DNA from: Cinclus cinclus | Taxonomy: Eukaryota; Chordata; Aves; Passeriformes; Cinclidae | Direction: 5' to 3' | NCBI RefSeq assembly: GCF_963662255.1 | Contig: NC_085049.1 | Span: 60,993,158 to 61,057,157, forward strand | Length of the DNA: 64,000 nucleotides | Part shown: in pieces, positions 22,153-35,231 of the stretch | Position numbering within the stretch: position 1 is the first letter of the stretch | How the letters are laid out: every line of letters begins with the position of its first letter | The notes under the pieces: model-generated | Seen by the model: only the letters and a program-made list of their open reading frames with translations | Told to the model about the DNA's origin: nothing | Database searches by the model: none | Translations under genes and position numbers: made by a program

Positions 22153-24137
22153 ATCAAGTGCACTCATTCTTTCTGGTAGCAGAGGCGTAATCTTTCTCCA
22201 CCTAATATACCTCATATCCAGTCCTCCTCATACCCCTGTGCAGTATTAAAGAAGTAAAGTTTTGGAGGCTCCCAAAGAAAATCAGAGCCATTAGGGATTT
22301 TTCCAATTCTTAGAAACACTGTCTTTTAACTTAGAGAATTTTCTTAGAGGATTAAAATAAACCCCAACTTTTGTCCCTGTTAACTTTTCTACAGTCCAGG
22401 AAAGCTGAATATATATACTAATGACGTCCAGAAAAAGGTATTGTATATATATTATTCCATCAGAAGAACAACAGATAAAAAGTAAATAAACATCTAAAAA
22501 TAATAGGTATTCTAGGAAAGTTATGCTTCCAGATGAATACTTGAAATATTATAAACATATGAATGTACAATTCTAGTAATCCAAACAGCTTTATTTATCC
22601 TCCCATGTTTTCCCAAGTTTTCCAACCAGCAAGTCATCTGTTAAATCTGTTTGGTTGTTGCTTACACTAATGAAATCCCACAGAAATCTCTGGTATTATT
22701 CATTATTTATACTGGTTAACTGGGGATTGGGATCACTGGATATTTCTGGACACAGACCCAGACAGCACTAGACCTTGTGCCTTCTGTTGTGGTGGTGTCA
22801 CAGTGTCAAGTCAAACCCAGGCACTGCAGACTTGTTGATTTTAGCATATATGAGTTTGCTCCAGTTGGTGATCACAATATCCACCTAATTAAGAATATAG
22901 AGAACAAGTGTGTGTGAATATACCTAATCTGTACAGGTTTTTCCTTAAAATTGTTTCTCTCACACTTTTTCCCCTGGACAAAACTTTAGCAACTGCCAGG
23001 GTGGAGTTTCCTATCAGAAGTGTTTTCAATAAATAAATCACATTTCTTTCTAAAATTCAGTTCCAAAGCTGGCAAAACCTTGAAGCATGTTTTGAAAGGA
23101 GATGCATGTTTCTAACGGGCCAGGTGGATTTGGCTCCAGACTTAATTTCTCGGATTAGGCAACAATTTGATGCTTTATACATCATAGACTTCGACTGCAT
23201 GCCATGAGTCTTTCCAACTTCTATAATTTGCAGGTTCCTGTGTAAGCCTGGGGATGTGAATGTTGAAACCATCTGTGTGGAGCTGAGATAGATGTTATGT
23301 CTCCCACACAAATCCCACCAAGGGGTGTCTCAGCTGCTGCAGCTGTTGTCAAGCATTGAATTCTTGGATGTGTCAGCACTGGTGCCTTTTGGCCTGGGGT
23401 CAGGCTCTGGTGATGGTGAGCAGAATGCAGCCGTGCTCACTCCTCAGAAGTCCGGGAGGTGCTCAGTAACTTGTGCACAGGGTCAAACCACATCTTGATT
23501 GCAAACGATAGGCAGAGTTAAATGAAATTGTTCTATGTGAACAAAGTTGGGCCTGACCCCAAACATTGGATTTCTTTTTTTCTGTCAATTTATTTAGAAG
23601 CCACTCTCCAGCTTTGATTACTGCAGCTTTCAAGTGCTACCAGAGTAGTTTCAAGTGGAAGGGTTTTGAAAGGGGATTGCAAAAGGAAATACAAGTTAAG
23701 TCTAGACTACACAATCCTTTCTAAAGGAGCACCTAGCATCAGGACCTGATTGTTGCTGGAAAGACAAGAGGCAGTTTATAGGCTTTTTCTGTCAGCAATC
23801 TTAACTTTGTTTTAAGATTAAAGAAGTGCCTTCTGGATTTTGTTTCCCCAGCTGAGGAAAGATTTGATTTTCGGAAAGTGCATCTGCATTCTGAACACCC
23901 CACTGTTTTTGGATGTCTTAAGATTGGGAGCTGAAACTGTCCAGTGACCTCTGAAAGAAGCCACTTGTAGAACCCAGAGCAAGAACATTATAGATGCTTC
24001 CAAAGCCACATGCTTGCAAAGTAATGACGTTTCCCCCCATAATCTGCAACAGAATGTATTCAGTTCCTTCATGGAAAATTGCATACCCCCCCTTCCAAAA
24101 TACTGTGAGTCATGAGAAGATAGTATCAAACCAGCTA

Positions 24138-24143
24138 TTTATT
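24138..24143 (-). terminator. MGP: Poly(A) signal of MGP
   Basis: AATAAA on the minus strand about 215 bases past the MGP stop codon, the first canonical signal downstream. Confidence 0.75.
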
Positions 24144-24356
24144 TTGTAGTAAACACCCACATCCTGAACTCTCTGTGATCTCTGCTACATCAGCTCAGCA
24201 CTAATTAACACAGTGTAGGAATCCACAGCTACACGGGAGAGAAGCAGCAGGCAGGATAACATAGAGGATATAAGCAACTGAATATGTTTCAGAGCCATTG
24301 CGGTTTTGGGGAGGATACCCTGGACTCCAGGCCCCAGGGTGGGGACAGGTGATCCT

Positions 24357-27300
24357 TTACTTAGTCCTCCTCCTCCCAAAATAGTGCTTGTAAGCAGCAG
24401 GGTAGCCATGGCGAAAAGCGTACATTTCACAGGGGTAGTAATCCTCGCAGAGCTCCCTCTGATGCTCCTGGGGTGCCTTACTGCGCTCCCTGATCCTGTA
24501 AAGGTAGGAGAGAAGAGGGGTAAGTGCTGTCATCTTAAATATCTGTCTACAGCCTCTTCCTGTCCCAAAAACGCCCCCTGGGATTAAGGATCCACCATCA
24601 GAGTCCATCATCCAGCTACAGAGCTTTTAGCACGCCAGCTTCTGGTTACCACACCCAGGGAGTGACTACAGCAGGAATGCTTTGCCTCCTCAGGCAACTT
24701 TTTATTTAGGGGCTAAGTAAGGTGGTGGGGAGAGGGGAATGGCTCCAGCCTCAACCTGAGGAAGGGTCCTTCCTTTGCAGCCTTCCCCAGCCTGCTCTCT
24801 TCAGCTGTTCTGCTCTTTCCCAAACATATACATAGAAAAAAGACCTGAAATATTCTGCAAAGAGGTCACCTGGTACTGAGGAGGTTTGCCTTATGCCTCA
24901 CTAAGAGATGATTTCTATGCTTCAGTCTTTATTTTCACAAGCCTTGAATAAGGCAATTAATTGGTTATTTCTGTATTTTATATATGAGGCAAGGAGGCCC
25001 TCAGAGGGTCCTTTGATTTAGAAAAGGCCATGCAACTTCTGCATGAGATCTGAGGACTAGAATAAGATTTCAAGCTGAACTTTCTTTCAGACCATCCCAC
25101 ACTCATTCTCTCGCCTCCTGTTGGTGCTTCCTTCAGAAAAATTAATCAGTCTTCTCAGCATGTGACACGTCTCCAAACCAAAGGACCTGCTCTCTCTTAT
25201 CTGAATTCTTGCTTTTCCTGGGACTGGGGACTTAAATGATACCTCACATTAAAAGAGGGACTGAGGCTTCTCACAAGTCACCATGGCTGCCACCCCTGGT
25301 ACCAGCCTATGCTTGGCAAGGAGGAATCTCATCCCACTCTCAACCTCAGCATCCTGAGGCCGTGACATACCTCTCCTGAGTGATGGCTCTTAGTCTTGAG
25401 TCAGCCTGTATGAAGTCATTGGCCCTTCGCCTGTTGAGGAAGGGATCTGAGAAGGCAAGGGGTTATTCAGAGTGGCACTTTTTCAATGCCAGATTTCAAC
25501 AAAAGCTAGCTTCCTCCTTTATAAGAGCCCCCTGGTCTGCCCTCCCATGCACAATGAAATCCAGGACCTTTTAATATTCCCTTCTCTCCCCTGGCTGGTT
25601 CATGTAGAGGCTCTGTCAGTGGCTGGTTCAGAAGTGCTGTACAGAAGTGCCCATGCTGCTCTTGTTCTGCTGTTATTCAAATCACCCAGGGGAATGTTAC
25701 TGTGATTTTTGCTGACACAGCCCCTCTGAGTGAGTGGAGCTTGGCCCTGAAGAGGTAGGCACCAAGCTACACAGACCATGGGACATCTGAGCACTCTCAG
25801 AAGAACTACAAGAATTATGAAATTGCACACAGGAAGGGCCTGAGTAAGTCTCTCTGCCTCCAAGGTTACACAGTCATTGAGAAGTCTGTGTGGCAGTTTT
25901 GGACTGAGGGGCCTGAAAGTTCCTTCTGACTGTTTTGAGAAACATCACAGTCCTGTTGCAGAGTTCAGGAGTCTGAGGACATCATAGATATTGGCTTCTA
26001 CATCTGCCTTTGTTTTGCTGACAACCTGCTTTGTGAAGTTCTTCCAGATGTCCTAATTTCTTTTTAATTTCGATTCACCTGTTCTCTATCTCTTCAGGAT
26101 ATAGCTTGTTCCAAAGTGAGACTTTCCACCCTTTTCATGCTTTTCCTAAGACACTCTCTCCCTCGTCCATCCAAAGGAACCCTCCTATTCATACACCCTG
26201 CCTGCTTCCAAGGTGCTTAGATTAAGGCTCTCCTTGTTTTTGGGAGAGAATAAATTCTGTATGTGGCTCCTATTGTACCTCTTTCTGTGCTCATTCCGGA
26301 GTTTTTTGAGCAATGTCCTTTTTCTAGTGTCAGTTAACCTGGTTTTGGTATATGTAACAGAGACCTGAGCTCTGTTCCCAAATTCTGTTTTCCAGTTCTC
26401 ATTATATCCTATGCAAAATGGTGGTATGAGTTTGTGCCAAAACATGTGAAGTCTTCTTTTAGCTCTCTCCCTCTTCATTCTGAAACTCCATCACTCAGAA
26501 AATTCAATTTCCCTGGATTCAGTGGTTCTACCTATTTTATCCCTAGTAGGAGTACACGTAAATGATCTTGGACATATCTGTAGTACTCTTCAAATTCAAT
26601 AAGAGTAAAGCAGTCTCTTACTGAGATACTCGTGGGACTCCATGCTCTCATGGGACTCTGTGGAAAGAAAGAATGAAACATGTATTATGACCCTGTATCA
26701 ATGGGATTCAGTATTTCATACACCATAGATCGACAGAACACACATAGAAATCAGAGAAACCACGTTTTAAGTCACTTGTTTAAAAGGAAGAGAAAGGGAT
26801 GAGTGGTGTGACCTAGAATTTATATGAGGAGTTTAAAGTGCTCAGGAGTTTAATACAGAGCTACCCGGTGATTTAGTCAGTGCTTCCCAGATTCATGCTT
26901 GGTCATCCAGCCTGATTCTCCAGCATAGTTCCTCACCTTCTGCTCCTGACACTACAGTGGATGGGATACCAATTTACCTCCAAAGCTTGCATGTGTTCTT
27001 AGAGAATGGATTAGCACCATGAAACGCACTTGACTCTTGCATGAAGCAGCATTTTAATTCAACCTGTATGGAACTGTGTGCCTCACAGGAAAACAGGGAT
27101 GATATTACAGAAGGAAAAAGGGTAATCTTCCAATTAGCAGGGAATAATTGAGAATTAGCACTCTCATCATAGTCCAGACAACAAAGGGACAAAAAGAGCA
27201 GTCTGTGAGGTGAGCCAGAACAAGAGAGGAAGGGCTTGAAGCATCCTGGACCATGAATTCCAAAGACTGGAGATAACAGCTCTGGATCAGGGCTAGGAGG

Positions 27301-27504
27301 ATCTGACACAAGGGCAGGAAAGCAGGCAAGAGACCAAGTTAAGAGCAAATAAGTCACGAAGTTAAATAACAAACATCTGAACAGATGCATAAACGTCTGC
27401 AGGTTTGGAGTTTTCATTCTACCTAGCAATAAAGGTCACCTACCATAGCAAGTGGCAGCCATCACCAAGAGAGCCAGGAGCGTGAGGATGACGAGAGTGC
27501 GCAT
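24357..27504 (-). CDS. MGP: MGP, matrix Gla protein
   Basis: MGP is a secreted vitamin K-dependent protein that inhibits calcification of vessels and cartilage. Four coding exons lie at 27504-27444, 26657-26622, 25446-25371 and 24495-24357. Junctions are GT-AG with phases 1, 1, 2, and the product is 103 aa, equal to human MGP. Residues 1-19 are the signal peptide ([19 protein letters not shown]). Residues 22-30 (SHESMESHE) carry three S-x-E sites of the kind phosphorylated by Fam20C. The internal carboxylase-recognition region is RRRANDFI (38-45), followed by ITQERIRERSK. The Gla core is [15 protein letters not shown]68-x3-E72-x-C74, E75 and E81, with a C74-C80 disulfide. The tail is [12 protein letters not shown]. 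All expected features are intact. No canonical TATA box was seen close upstream of the ATG. Confidence 0.97.
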
Positions 27505-30500
27505 TGTGCCAGTGCAGGGAGGAATCTCTCACTCTGTCTTTCTTACTGTGTTTTACTCTCTTCTCAATGAGGGTAGCTGGAGATCCTGGGCTGACTGCAA
27601 AATTAGCAGTAGAATGTTTATTATGAAAACAGAGCTAGGAAGGAGCCCATTGAAGAGCCTGGGCAAGGTGACAGCTAGCTGGTACACACTCTTCTTGGAG
27701 CTATTACAAAACATCCTCTATGAGCAGACTGGATTCGGTTTTGGGAAGGAACAGGCATGTCCCCTTCCTCTCATAGTTCAGGGCTGGGGGACATAATCCA
27801 CAGGCAAACATATCCCTAGCACTCCACTCTCAGAAAAGCTGGCCTAGGCAAGTGGAAGGAATTTCACAGGCTGCCAGGGGCCCAAAGGCAGAGGTGTGTG
27901 TTGATCCCAAACAGAAATATTTGTTTTTCTGATTTTTCCTTTGATCTGCTCTCTTTGCTCTCATCATACTCTTTCTGGATACAACCAGCCCAAACTCTTC
28001 TTTCAGCTTTGCCAGTGGTGACACAGTGCACGAGGCTTCAAACATTCCTGTCCCACTCAGTCCCCCTCTCTCCAGCTGGCCTCTGCTGCAATGCCAGCCT
28101 GCCAGCTACCACAGGAGGAATACAACCCTGCTGCCCCTTTTCATCTCCTACTTTATTGCTTCAGGAGTGACAAGCAGCGAAGAATCCCTCTGAAAGAATC
28201 CCTCTGCTGGCGGGATCAAGATTTTTGTACAGAGACGACAGCAGCACCCAGAACTCTACCTTTGAAGGCTCTCACTGTAGTGCTGACCCTAGACTCATCT
28301 CACAGCCCAAAGGACAACATCTTGTTGGAGTCAGAGGCAAACATTTCCTTCTCTGGTCTAGCACTAGCAGTCCTTGCCTCACTGGGCACATGTCAATGTA
28401 AGGCTTTTCATCTGGGATGAATCTTCAAGGCCAGCAGTCTCAGGGAGAATTATCTTGCCTTTTAACACCTAAAAGACTTTGGATTCAATACCATGGGCAG
28501 CAGAGATGGACAAAATATCAGGTGTTCCACTCTCCAACTCTTGGAACAGTAGAAAGCAGTGAAAGAGAAAAGGAGTTACAGAGATGGCTATCCCTGCAGT
28601 GTGAAAAGGAAAGAGTTTGCTAGAGGCAAGGTAGAGAGGGAGGGTGGATACCCACTGCCTGCCAGCCCCCAGTGGCAGTGATGGGACTGAGACCCCACAC
28701 ACTGCCTGGGGATGAGCCTAGGGCACAAGGGCACAGGAACTGTTCTTATGTCTCATCCAAGCTGTGACTACTGCCTGTTTTGTTTATATGTATATGCAGG
28801 TATCAGGATTTCCCACTGACAGGATACAAAGTGAAGGCACTCTGGGTGCAGACCATTCTCCCCAAACCACTGCATTGCTGTCACTGCTGTCACCTTCCTA
28901 GGCCAATCTGTGAAGCCGCACTGAATATAACACAGCCAAGAACTACAAGGACATGTGGCAAGAGCCTAACACTTCACCAGTGAGGACTGAAATTCATTGG
29001 AAAAAGATTACTCTGGGCTTTGCAATTTACCCTCTCAATGCCAAACTCATGACCCTTTCCTGAAATCTCCTGTCTCAGGAAGAAAAACTGACCAGGGACT
29101 TCAACTTCAGGCCAAAGAGAAAAAATTGCTCTTTGTCCCTGTTATCCCACCCCATGTGGAGAGAAGCTCAGTCCTGCACCATCAAGCCCCCCCCCCGAAT
29201 ACACATCCACTTCTTGCCTGTTCAGTGCTTTGCCTGAAATGAGGAGGAAAACAGGAAAAAGCCACGTTGTTGAATGTGGATTTCATAGGTTTCCCAAATG
29301 TCTTGGACAGTAGTTGCTAAGAAAGGAAAACACGAGGGAGAGGCTGGAGGACAGACCCCAGTGGGAAAACAGAGGGGCACAGAGAGGAAGATGCTGGGTG
29401 TACTTTGGAATGAAAGTGAGGCTGCCCAGTGGTAAATTCCAACATGCTTTCCAGCCAAACCCTCTTTATTTGTCTTCACTCAGAGCAGAGCCTTCTGCTC
29501 CCATTTCAGAGGACTCTGGTCCCAGAATGCCTGGAGCATACCCTGCCATCAACCACAGGAGAACAGCCACAAACACCACTTTAACCCAAATGTTTCATTT
29601 TTCGCCACAGAGGCAATACATTTTTCAAGGGATGAATGAACATGCCAGCTACGCAGCCCAACAACACCTCTTTCGGGGAATGCTTCCTCTTGGAAAAGAG
29701 CTCCTTTCTACTCCCCCTGCACTCCACACTTTCCCAGCACACATCTCCCCTGTTCAACAACAGTGGGCTGCCCTGGGGGTAACACACTATGCAACACAGC
29801 GAGCCCAATACCCCTGCTTTCTTGCAGCATCCATTGGTTAGAAATACAGAAAGGAGCTAAATCAAATCTGCACATGCCAGGGAAATCTCTGTAGACTCAC
29901 AAATAAAGGAGGGATGAGAAAAGCAGCCCTGATGTGTCTGCAGCTGGAGTGGAAAATCACAACACTATACACACTGTAGCACACACGCCTAACATTTTAC
30001 AGTAGTGAAGCACCAGCAAGGCAATAATATTAAGCAGCTGTCCAGGAAAAGCAAGGCAGTCATTGCATACTCACTAAGCTGTTGCTCCCCTGCCAGTCTG
30101 CAGCTCTCGTCCCAGGGGGCAGCTCTCCTGGCGTCTTGGACCCTGGACCGAAGAAGAGGGACCTCTTATTTATTAGCACGGATCAGTGACTCCTCCCCTC
30201 TCCCACTCTTGATCCACCCCCAGGCTACCATCAGAACCACCTTCTGCCCACTACCCAGGAGCCAGCAACATCAAAGAACTGAGCCAAAAGGGAGAGCCAG
30301 AGCACACACCAGCGGCTAGTGGGGGCACAGCCACATCCAGCCTGCCCTTCTGTGCCTGGGAGCAGTGAGTGGAGGGATATGAGAACAAGCTCCAGTCTCC
30401 TTCTTTGTTGCAAGAGCCCCCCCTGCCATTCACCCTCTCCTTTTGTGGCTGTGCTCTATCTCAAGCTCCAGTGCTAGCCAGGACACCTGTTCTTCCACAG

Positions 30501-32711
30501 GGAACCATAGGCCAGGAGCTTTCTCCCATCTCTCTTCATGCTGCTTTTACAACTGATCCCCCCTCTTAATGTCAGACAAATATCAGACCGAAAACTGACA
30601 TAACAAGGGTGTCAGCTCCAAAACCCCCAAAAGTGACACATGCTATGAGTCCAAGAGCTGTCTTACACAAACCCAGACCCCTGAGATGCACCCTCTGCTC
30701 ACATGGGGCTCACAGCAGTGCTGGGCAGCCCAGGACGTGCCACTGCTCAACTGGCCTTTGGACTTCTGGCCCAAAAGGAAAATGATAGCATATCCATGGA
30801 GATAAAGAACACTGCTCACTGTTTGGACAGAGAACATTGAGCAGCTCCTGTCCAAGGGTTTTGTCTTTAGCTCCCACTGTGCTCTGTGAGTTTGGGGAAG
30901 GTTCAGACTTCACTGTGGCAGCAAGGTACCGTGCTACCTGTGTCCTTGTACCAGCAGCTGTTGGTCCTCAGAGCCTGAGGACAGCAATCTTGAACTGTGC
31001 TCAAGGCAAAGGGCACATGGTCAGGAACCACCATTGAAAAGTAGTGCAAGCAGGAGGGCATTTCTTGCCCTTGTCTACTGCCCTTCAGGGTCATCTAAGT
31101 TTTCAGCCCTATGGCATGCTGAGCCCTGAAAGAAAACAGGATTCACAAGATTTGGTCACCCTCATCTACCTAGATACTCGTAAATCATTTGCCCCAGTGC
31201 CATCTGGCAAACTCTTAGTTAAGTAGTAGAAAATGGGCATTAAAACCAAAACAGCAAAATAGTAAGGAACCAGACAAATGGGGCAAAAGCTTAAGCAGTG
31301 GAAAGGAGAAATTATGGGAAATTGCCAATTGAATTTCTCTTGGGACTAGTTTTACTTCACTTCACTTTGCTTCTCTTAATGACTGGCTTTAAAAATGAGT
31401 GCTTCTTGAGGAATCTTTTCAATAGCACAAAGCAAGAAGGCAACAGCAGTGAAAAGGAAGCCTGAGAGTAGGAAAAAAAGGATGACCTTTAAGTCTTCAT
31501 TAACAGGAACAGAATATGCAATAGGGCAGAGGCAAGGTCTGCCATTGGGATTAGCAGTAAGAATCCTGCTGTAAATTAAAAGCTCATAAGCTGGAAGTAA
31601 ATGGGGAACAAAAGGAAGAGCTATAAAGCAGCAATCATAAAGGCAAGGGCAGAATACTGATTCTGAGATGTCTACCAAGAATGTGCCAGCAGAAATAGGT
31701 GTCTGTTGCTGCCACTGTATAAGTTACCAGGGAAACCTCAGCAGGATTCCTCTGCACGGCCCAGGTCATCCCCTTCATGGAATAATTCTTGTGGGAAGTG
31801 CTATAGATAAGGACTAAAAAGACAATATGATTTTCACTCTCATCCAAAGTGACAGACCTTTTCACCATAGCCTGTGGGAGTTGCTAAGTCTCTCCATCCC
31901 TGCATTGACCTCCAGGCTTTTCCAGCAGGACAATGGACTAGCAGACAGGTTTTGTTTCCAGTGCCCCCAAGGGGCTGCTTCACAGTCTACGGCTCTCATG
32001 ATTAGGAGAAGTCCCATTTCCAGCATCTGTCTTTAAAACCATGTTCTACATCTATGTCTCCCTTAATGAGTGCCCAGATCATGCTAGGAAGGCTTCAGCA
32101 GAGTTGCTGAGCACTCCAGTAAGGGAATAAACCCTATCAGCTCTGCAATAAAGCAGGGTTTCCAAACCCAGGTTGCCCAGGGTATCAAGTAACTGGACTT
32201 ACCAATCTGAACTGTCCTTCTCATATTTGATTCTGTGTTTCAGGATGTAAGTTAGTCAACCACCACATGGTCTATGGCTTACGAAGAGATTTCTCAACAT
32301 GATAAACAAGTGAGTCTTAGAACAACTAGTTCTACAGCACATGAGAAAACAAGACTTTATTTTTACTTTTCCATTTAGTCCTAAGTAATACCTAGGAACT
32401 GATCCAAGAAGCAAGAATAATTGAGCCACTAAGTAAGAGTGTTTGAGTATCCACAATATAATTAAAGTCAACAACCTCATGGAATAAATCGTGCTGAAAA
32501 CTAGCATACTGACACTAAGCTTTAGAGAGGGAGATGTTTTTTAAACACAGAAGCTAGTCAAAAGACTATGAAATAAAAATAAACAGAACACATTTCAGAC
32601 ATTTAAAGAACTTGATATACATATCTGAATGAATGTGTGTTAGCTCTGGCAGCAAACTCACTCAGCTACTCAAAATTAAAACTTAAACTAGTTCAAATGC
32701 TAGTTGAACCT

Positions 32712-32727
32712 GGGGGGGGGGGGGGGG
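32712..32727. repeat. Poly(G) run of 16
   Basis: Sixteen consecutive G on the plus strand. It is prone to sequencing length error and could form a G-quadruplex. Confidence 0.95.
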
Positions 32728-33447
32728 AAGTTTCAAAACTAGATTTAAAAATTTCCAAAGATTAAAATAAAGGGGGAGCACATAAACAGGAAAATCTAGT
32801 TTCATATCAATTAAACAATTTTTTTTCAAAATAACAGCAGCGATAAATTTCCACTTCCGTGATGGAATGGGGAAAAAAGAGTAATTCCATAAGTGGTGGG
32901 GTTTTTTCTTCAAAAATATTTAAACGCGTATCTTTGAAATCTGTCTTGACCTTTCCCCTAAGGAAAATTTTGCCACCAGCATTACAACTTCCTGCAAAAA
33001 TATAAGTTTTCAGTGTGAAAATACATATTGGCTCTAACAATGTGGATCTATGTGTAGTCTTAGGACTGTTGTAAAAACCACCATCTGAAGCTCACAGACA
33101 GTGTCAGTCTTCTGTGGGTGGGAAGGCTCCCACACCGTCTTATAGCTATTTTCTTTCATGCTTCCTCCAACATTTTGGGCAGTTTAGGAGCTTCCCTTTC
33201 CATCTTACGTAATAACCAGTACACCTGCATGTCCAACCTGAAGGATGTCACAAAAGGTTGATCAGTATCTCAGGACTAAGGAGCAGGACTGAAAATCAAC
33301 ACCATGAAAAGGCCCAGATCTTTCTTACCTGAACAAATTCAGAAGATGAGAGGATAATTCTTCTTCCACTTGCTCTGACTTACAGGGTTTGGGCCTGTCT
33401 CTACATTAGTCATGACCACAAAGAGAAGTTTATAATTGGTGAGCTGT

Positions 33448-33487
33448 GGGTTGGTTGGTTGGTGGGTTGGTTGGTTGGTTGGTTGGT
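33448..33487. repeat. (TTGG)n tetranucleotide array
   Basis: About ten GGTT units with one GTGGG interruption. Confidence 0.95.
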
Positions 33488-35105
33488 AAATTGGGGAGGT
33501 TTTTAGCCACTGTATTATGTTAGCAGTAGCAAAATTAAATTTAATTTTATCTACTGAAATTCAGAGATTAGTGTCCAGACACAACCTCTATGCAGCTGTG
33601 ATCCGCAAAGTTACTCCCTGAAATCCATCAAGCTTCAAAACAAAGCCCAGTGTCCTAGAAAAATCTCAGTCTGGCTATGAATATAGGAGCATTTGGAGTC
33701 AGCAGTACAGCCTAATGGGAGCTCACTGCTCTCCAGTTCTCTTGTTGGAAAAAAGCCAGCCTGGCTCAAGCCTTCAACTCCAGTGCTCAGCACACTTCGT
33801 GGGATATCACTGAGTTACCTCCAAGACTGACTATCTCTGTTTGGCCAGGACTTCCCAGAACAGCTGTGTTTGGCTGGTAATAGGAAGTTCATGAGCAGAG
33901 AAGACTAAAATTTCACAGAAGTCAGACCAAGGTTATTCAGTTCACTGAATAAAGCAACCAAAACATTTCAGGGCCAAGAGCTAGGTCTGTTGCTTCCTTT
34001 GGCTTTACCCCCACCCACCCACACATATCCACATACACAGATCAGCATATTTCTCTTTTAGTCCGGGAAGGAAGGAAGAGACAGGATAATATTAATATTA
34101 TTTGGATGTTGAAAAAATTGGCAGATGCTTTTGTGTAGAGATTAAATAACCCATATAAAAAAAAAGTTGCATTTCTTCTACTTCAAGAATCCTATGAAAA
34201 ATGGGGCAAGCAAAATGTTCAAACTTGGTCTACATAAACAGAGCATATTTCTGGGCTGCACTCTTATGGGAAAAGGGAATAGAAACCTCCCTCCTTTTTC
34301 CACACCCATCCCCCTTGCTTCACCACATGAACACAAAAATGTCCTGACCTGATTAAATCTTTGGGATCAGATGAGATTTACCCGCCTTATTTCCTGTACA
34401 GACATGGGAAGAGATAAGAAAGCAGCTGTGGTTTCACTCTTCTCATCCATCTGGTAAATAAAAAAATAACAATAACGCTTCTTTCATTTTTTTTTTTTAA
34501 ACAACATACTTAGGATAGCATCTTAGATGCCAAGTCTGCCAGCCCTTGTGAAGCCAAGATCAGATTGAAACATTTATGTTCTGTCTTGAATGCAGGAGGC
34601 CACTGAAGTATTTACAAGCATCCCTCTGGCGTTATATTAGTTTCTTTGTTCTATCTCAGTTCAGTATCTAAAGGACCATAAATGTTGTCTTTAGTAAGCA
34701 AATAACTTTTTCTGTGGCACATCAAGCCTCTGTTGTTAATATCAGATGGAGTACAGAGGAATGCTAGGGAGTGGAGGGAAACACGCAATACACAGCTAAT
34801 TGTGAAATGCTGTTTGTGGCAAGAAGAAAGACATTCTTATTTATTGAAGCATGAAATCTGATTACTCTTATCTTCTTGTGCATAACTACAAATTAGATTA
34901 ATGTTCCTAACATCACATGATAGTCAAATCATTTGACTTGATGACTTTCCTTAGTATTAATTTCACACTGTTTATATGATTTTTGATACATTTTTATCAT
35001 TTATTTCTATTAAACTTGGCAAATTATTATTTTTATTAAGAAACGTGTTCACATAAAGCAGGAAAGAATTTTAAAAGGAGCAGGAAAGATAAAAGCAATT
35101 AAAGA

Positions 35106-35231
35106 AATGTTTGGACAGTGTTCTCAGGCTTAGGGAGTGATTCCTGGGGTTTCCTGCTCAAGGCCATGAGTTGGACTCAATGATCCTGATGGATCCCTTC
35201 TGACTCAGTATATTCTAAGATTCTGTGATAA
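35106..35231 (+). mobile_element. Truncated CR1 LINE 3' end
   Basis: Plus orientation. It contains GAGTTGGACTCAATGATCCT, then GATGGATCCCTTCTGACTCA and ends TATTCTAAGATTCTGTGA, the degenerate CR1 3' terminus with its ATTCTATGA-type tail. Confidence 0.9.

Larger units (their letters stand above)
20931..24137. other. Spacer between the two Gla-protein genes
   Basis: This is the upstream region of the osteocalcin-like gene and the 3' flank of MGP. Apart from a CR1 fragment and a T-rich tract, listed separately, I see no gene. Regulatory sites for the osteocalcin-like gene would be expected in its right-hand neighbourhood. Confidence 0.45.

Noticed and set aside
29314..29841. 175-residue plus-strand frame
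   Set aside because: No recognisable domain, composition like the surrounding non-coding DNA, and no supporting promoter or splice structure.
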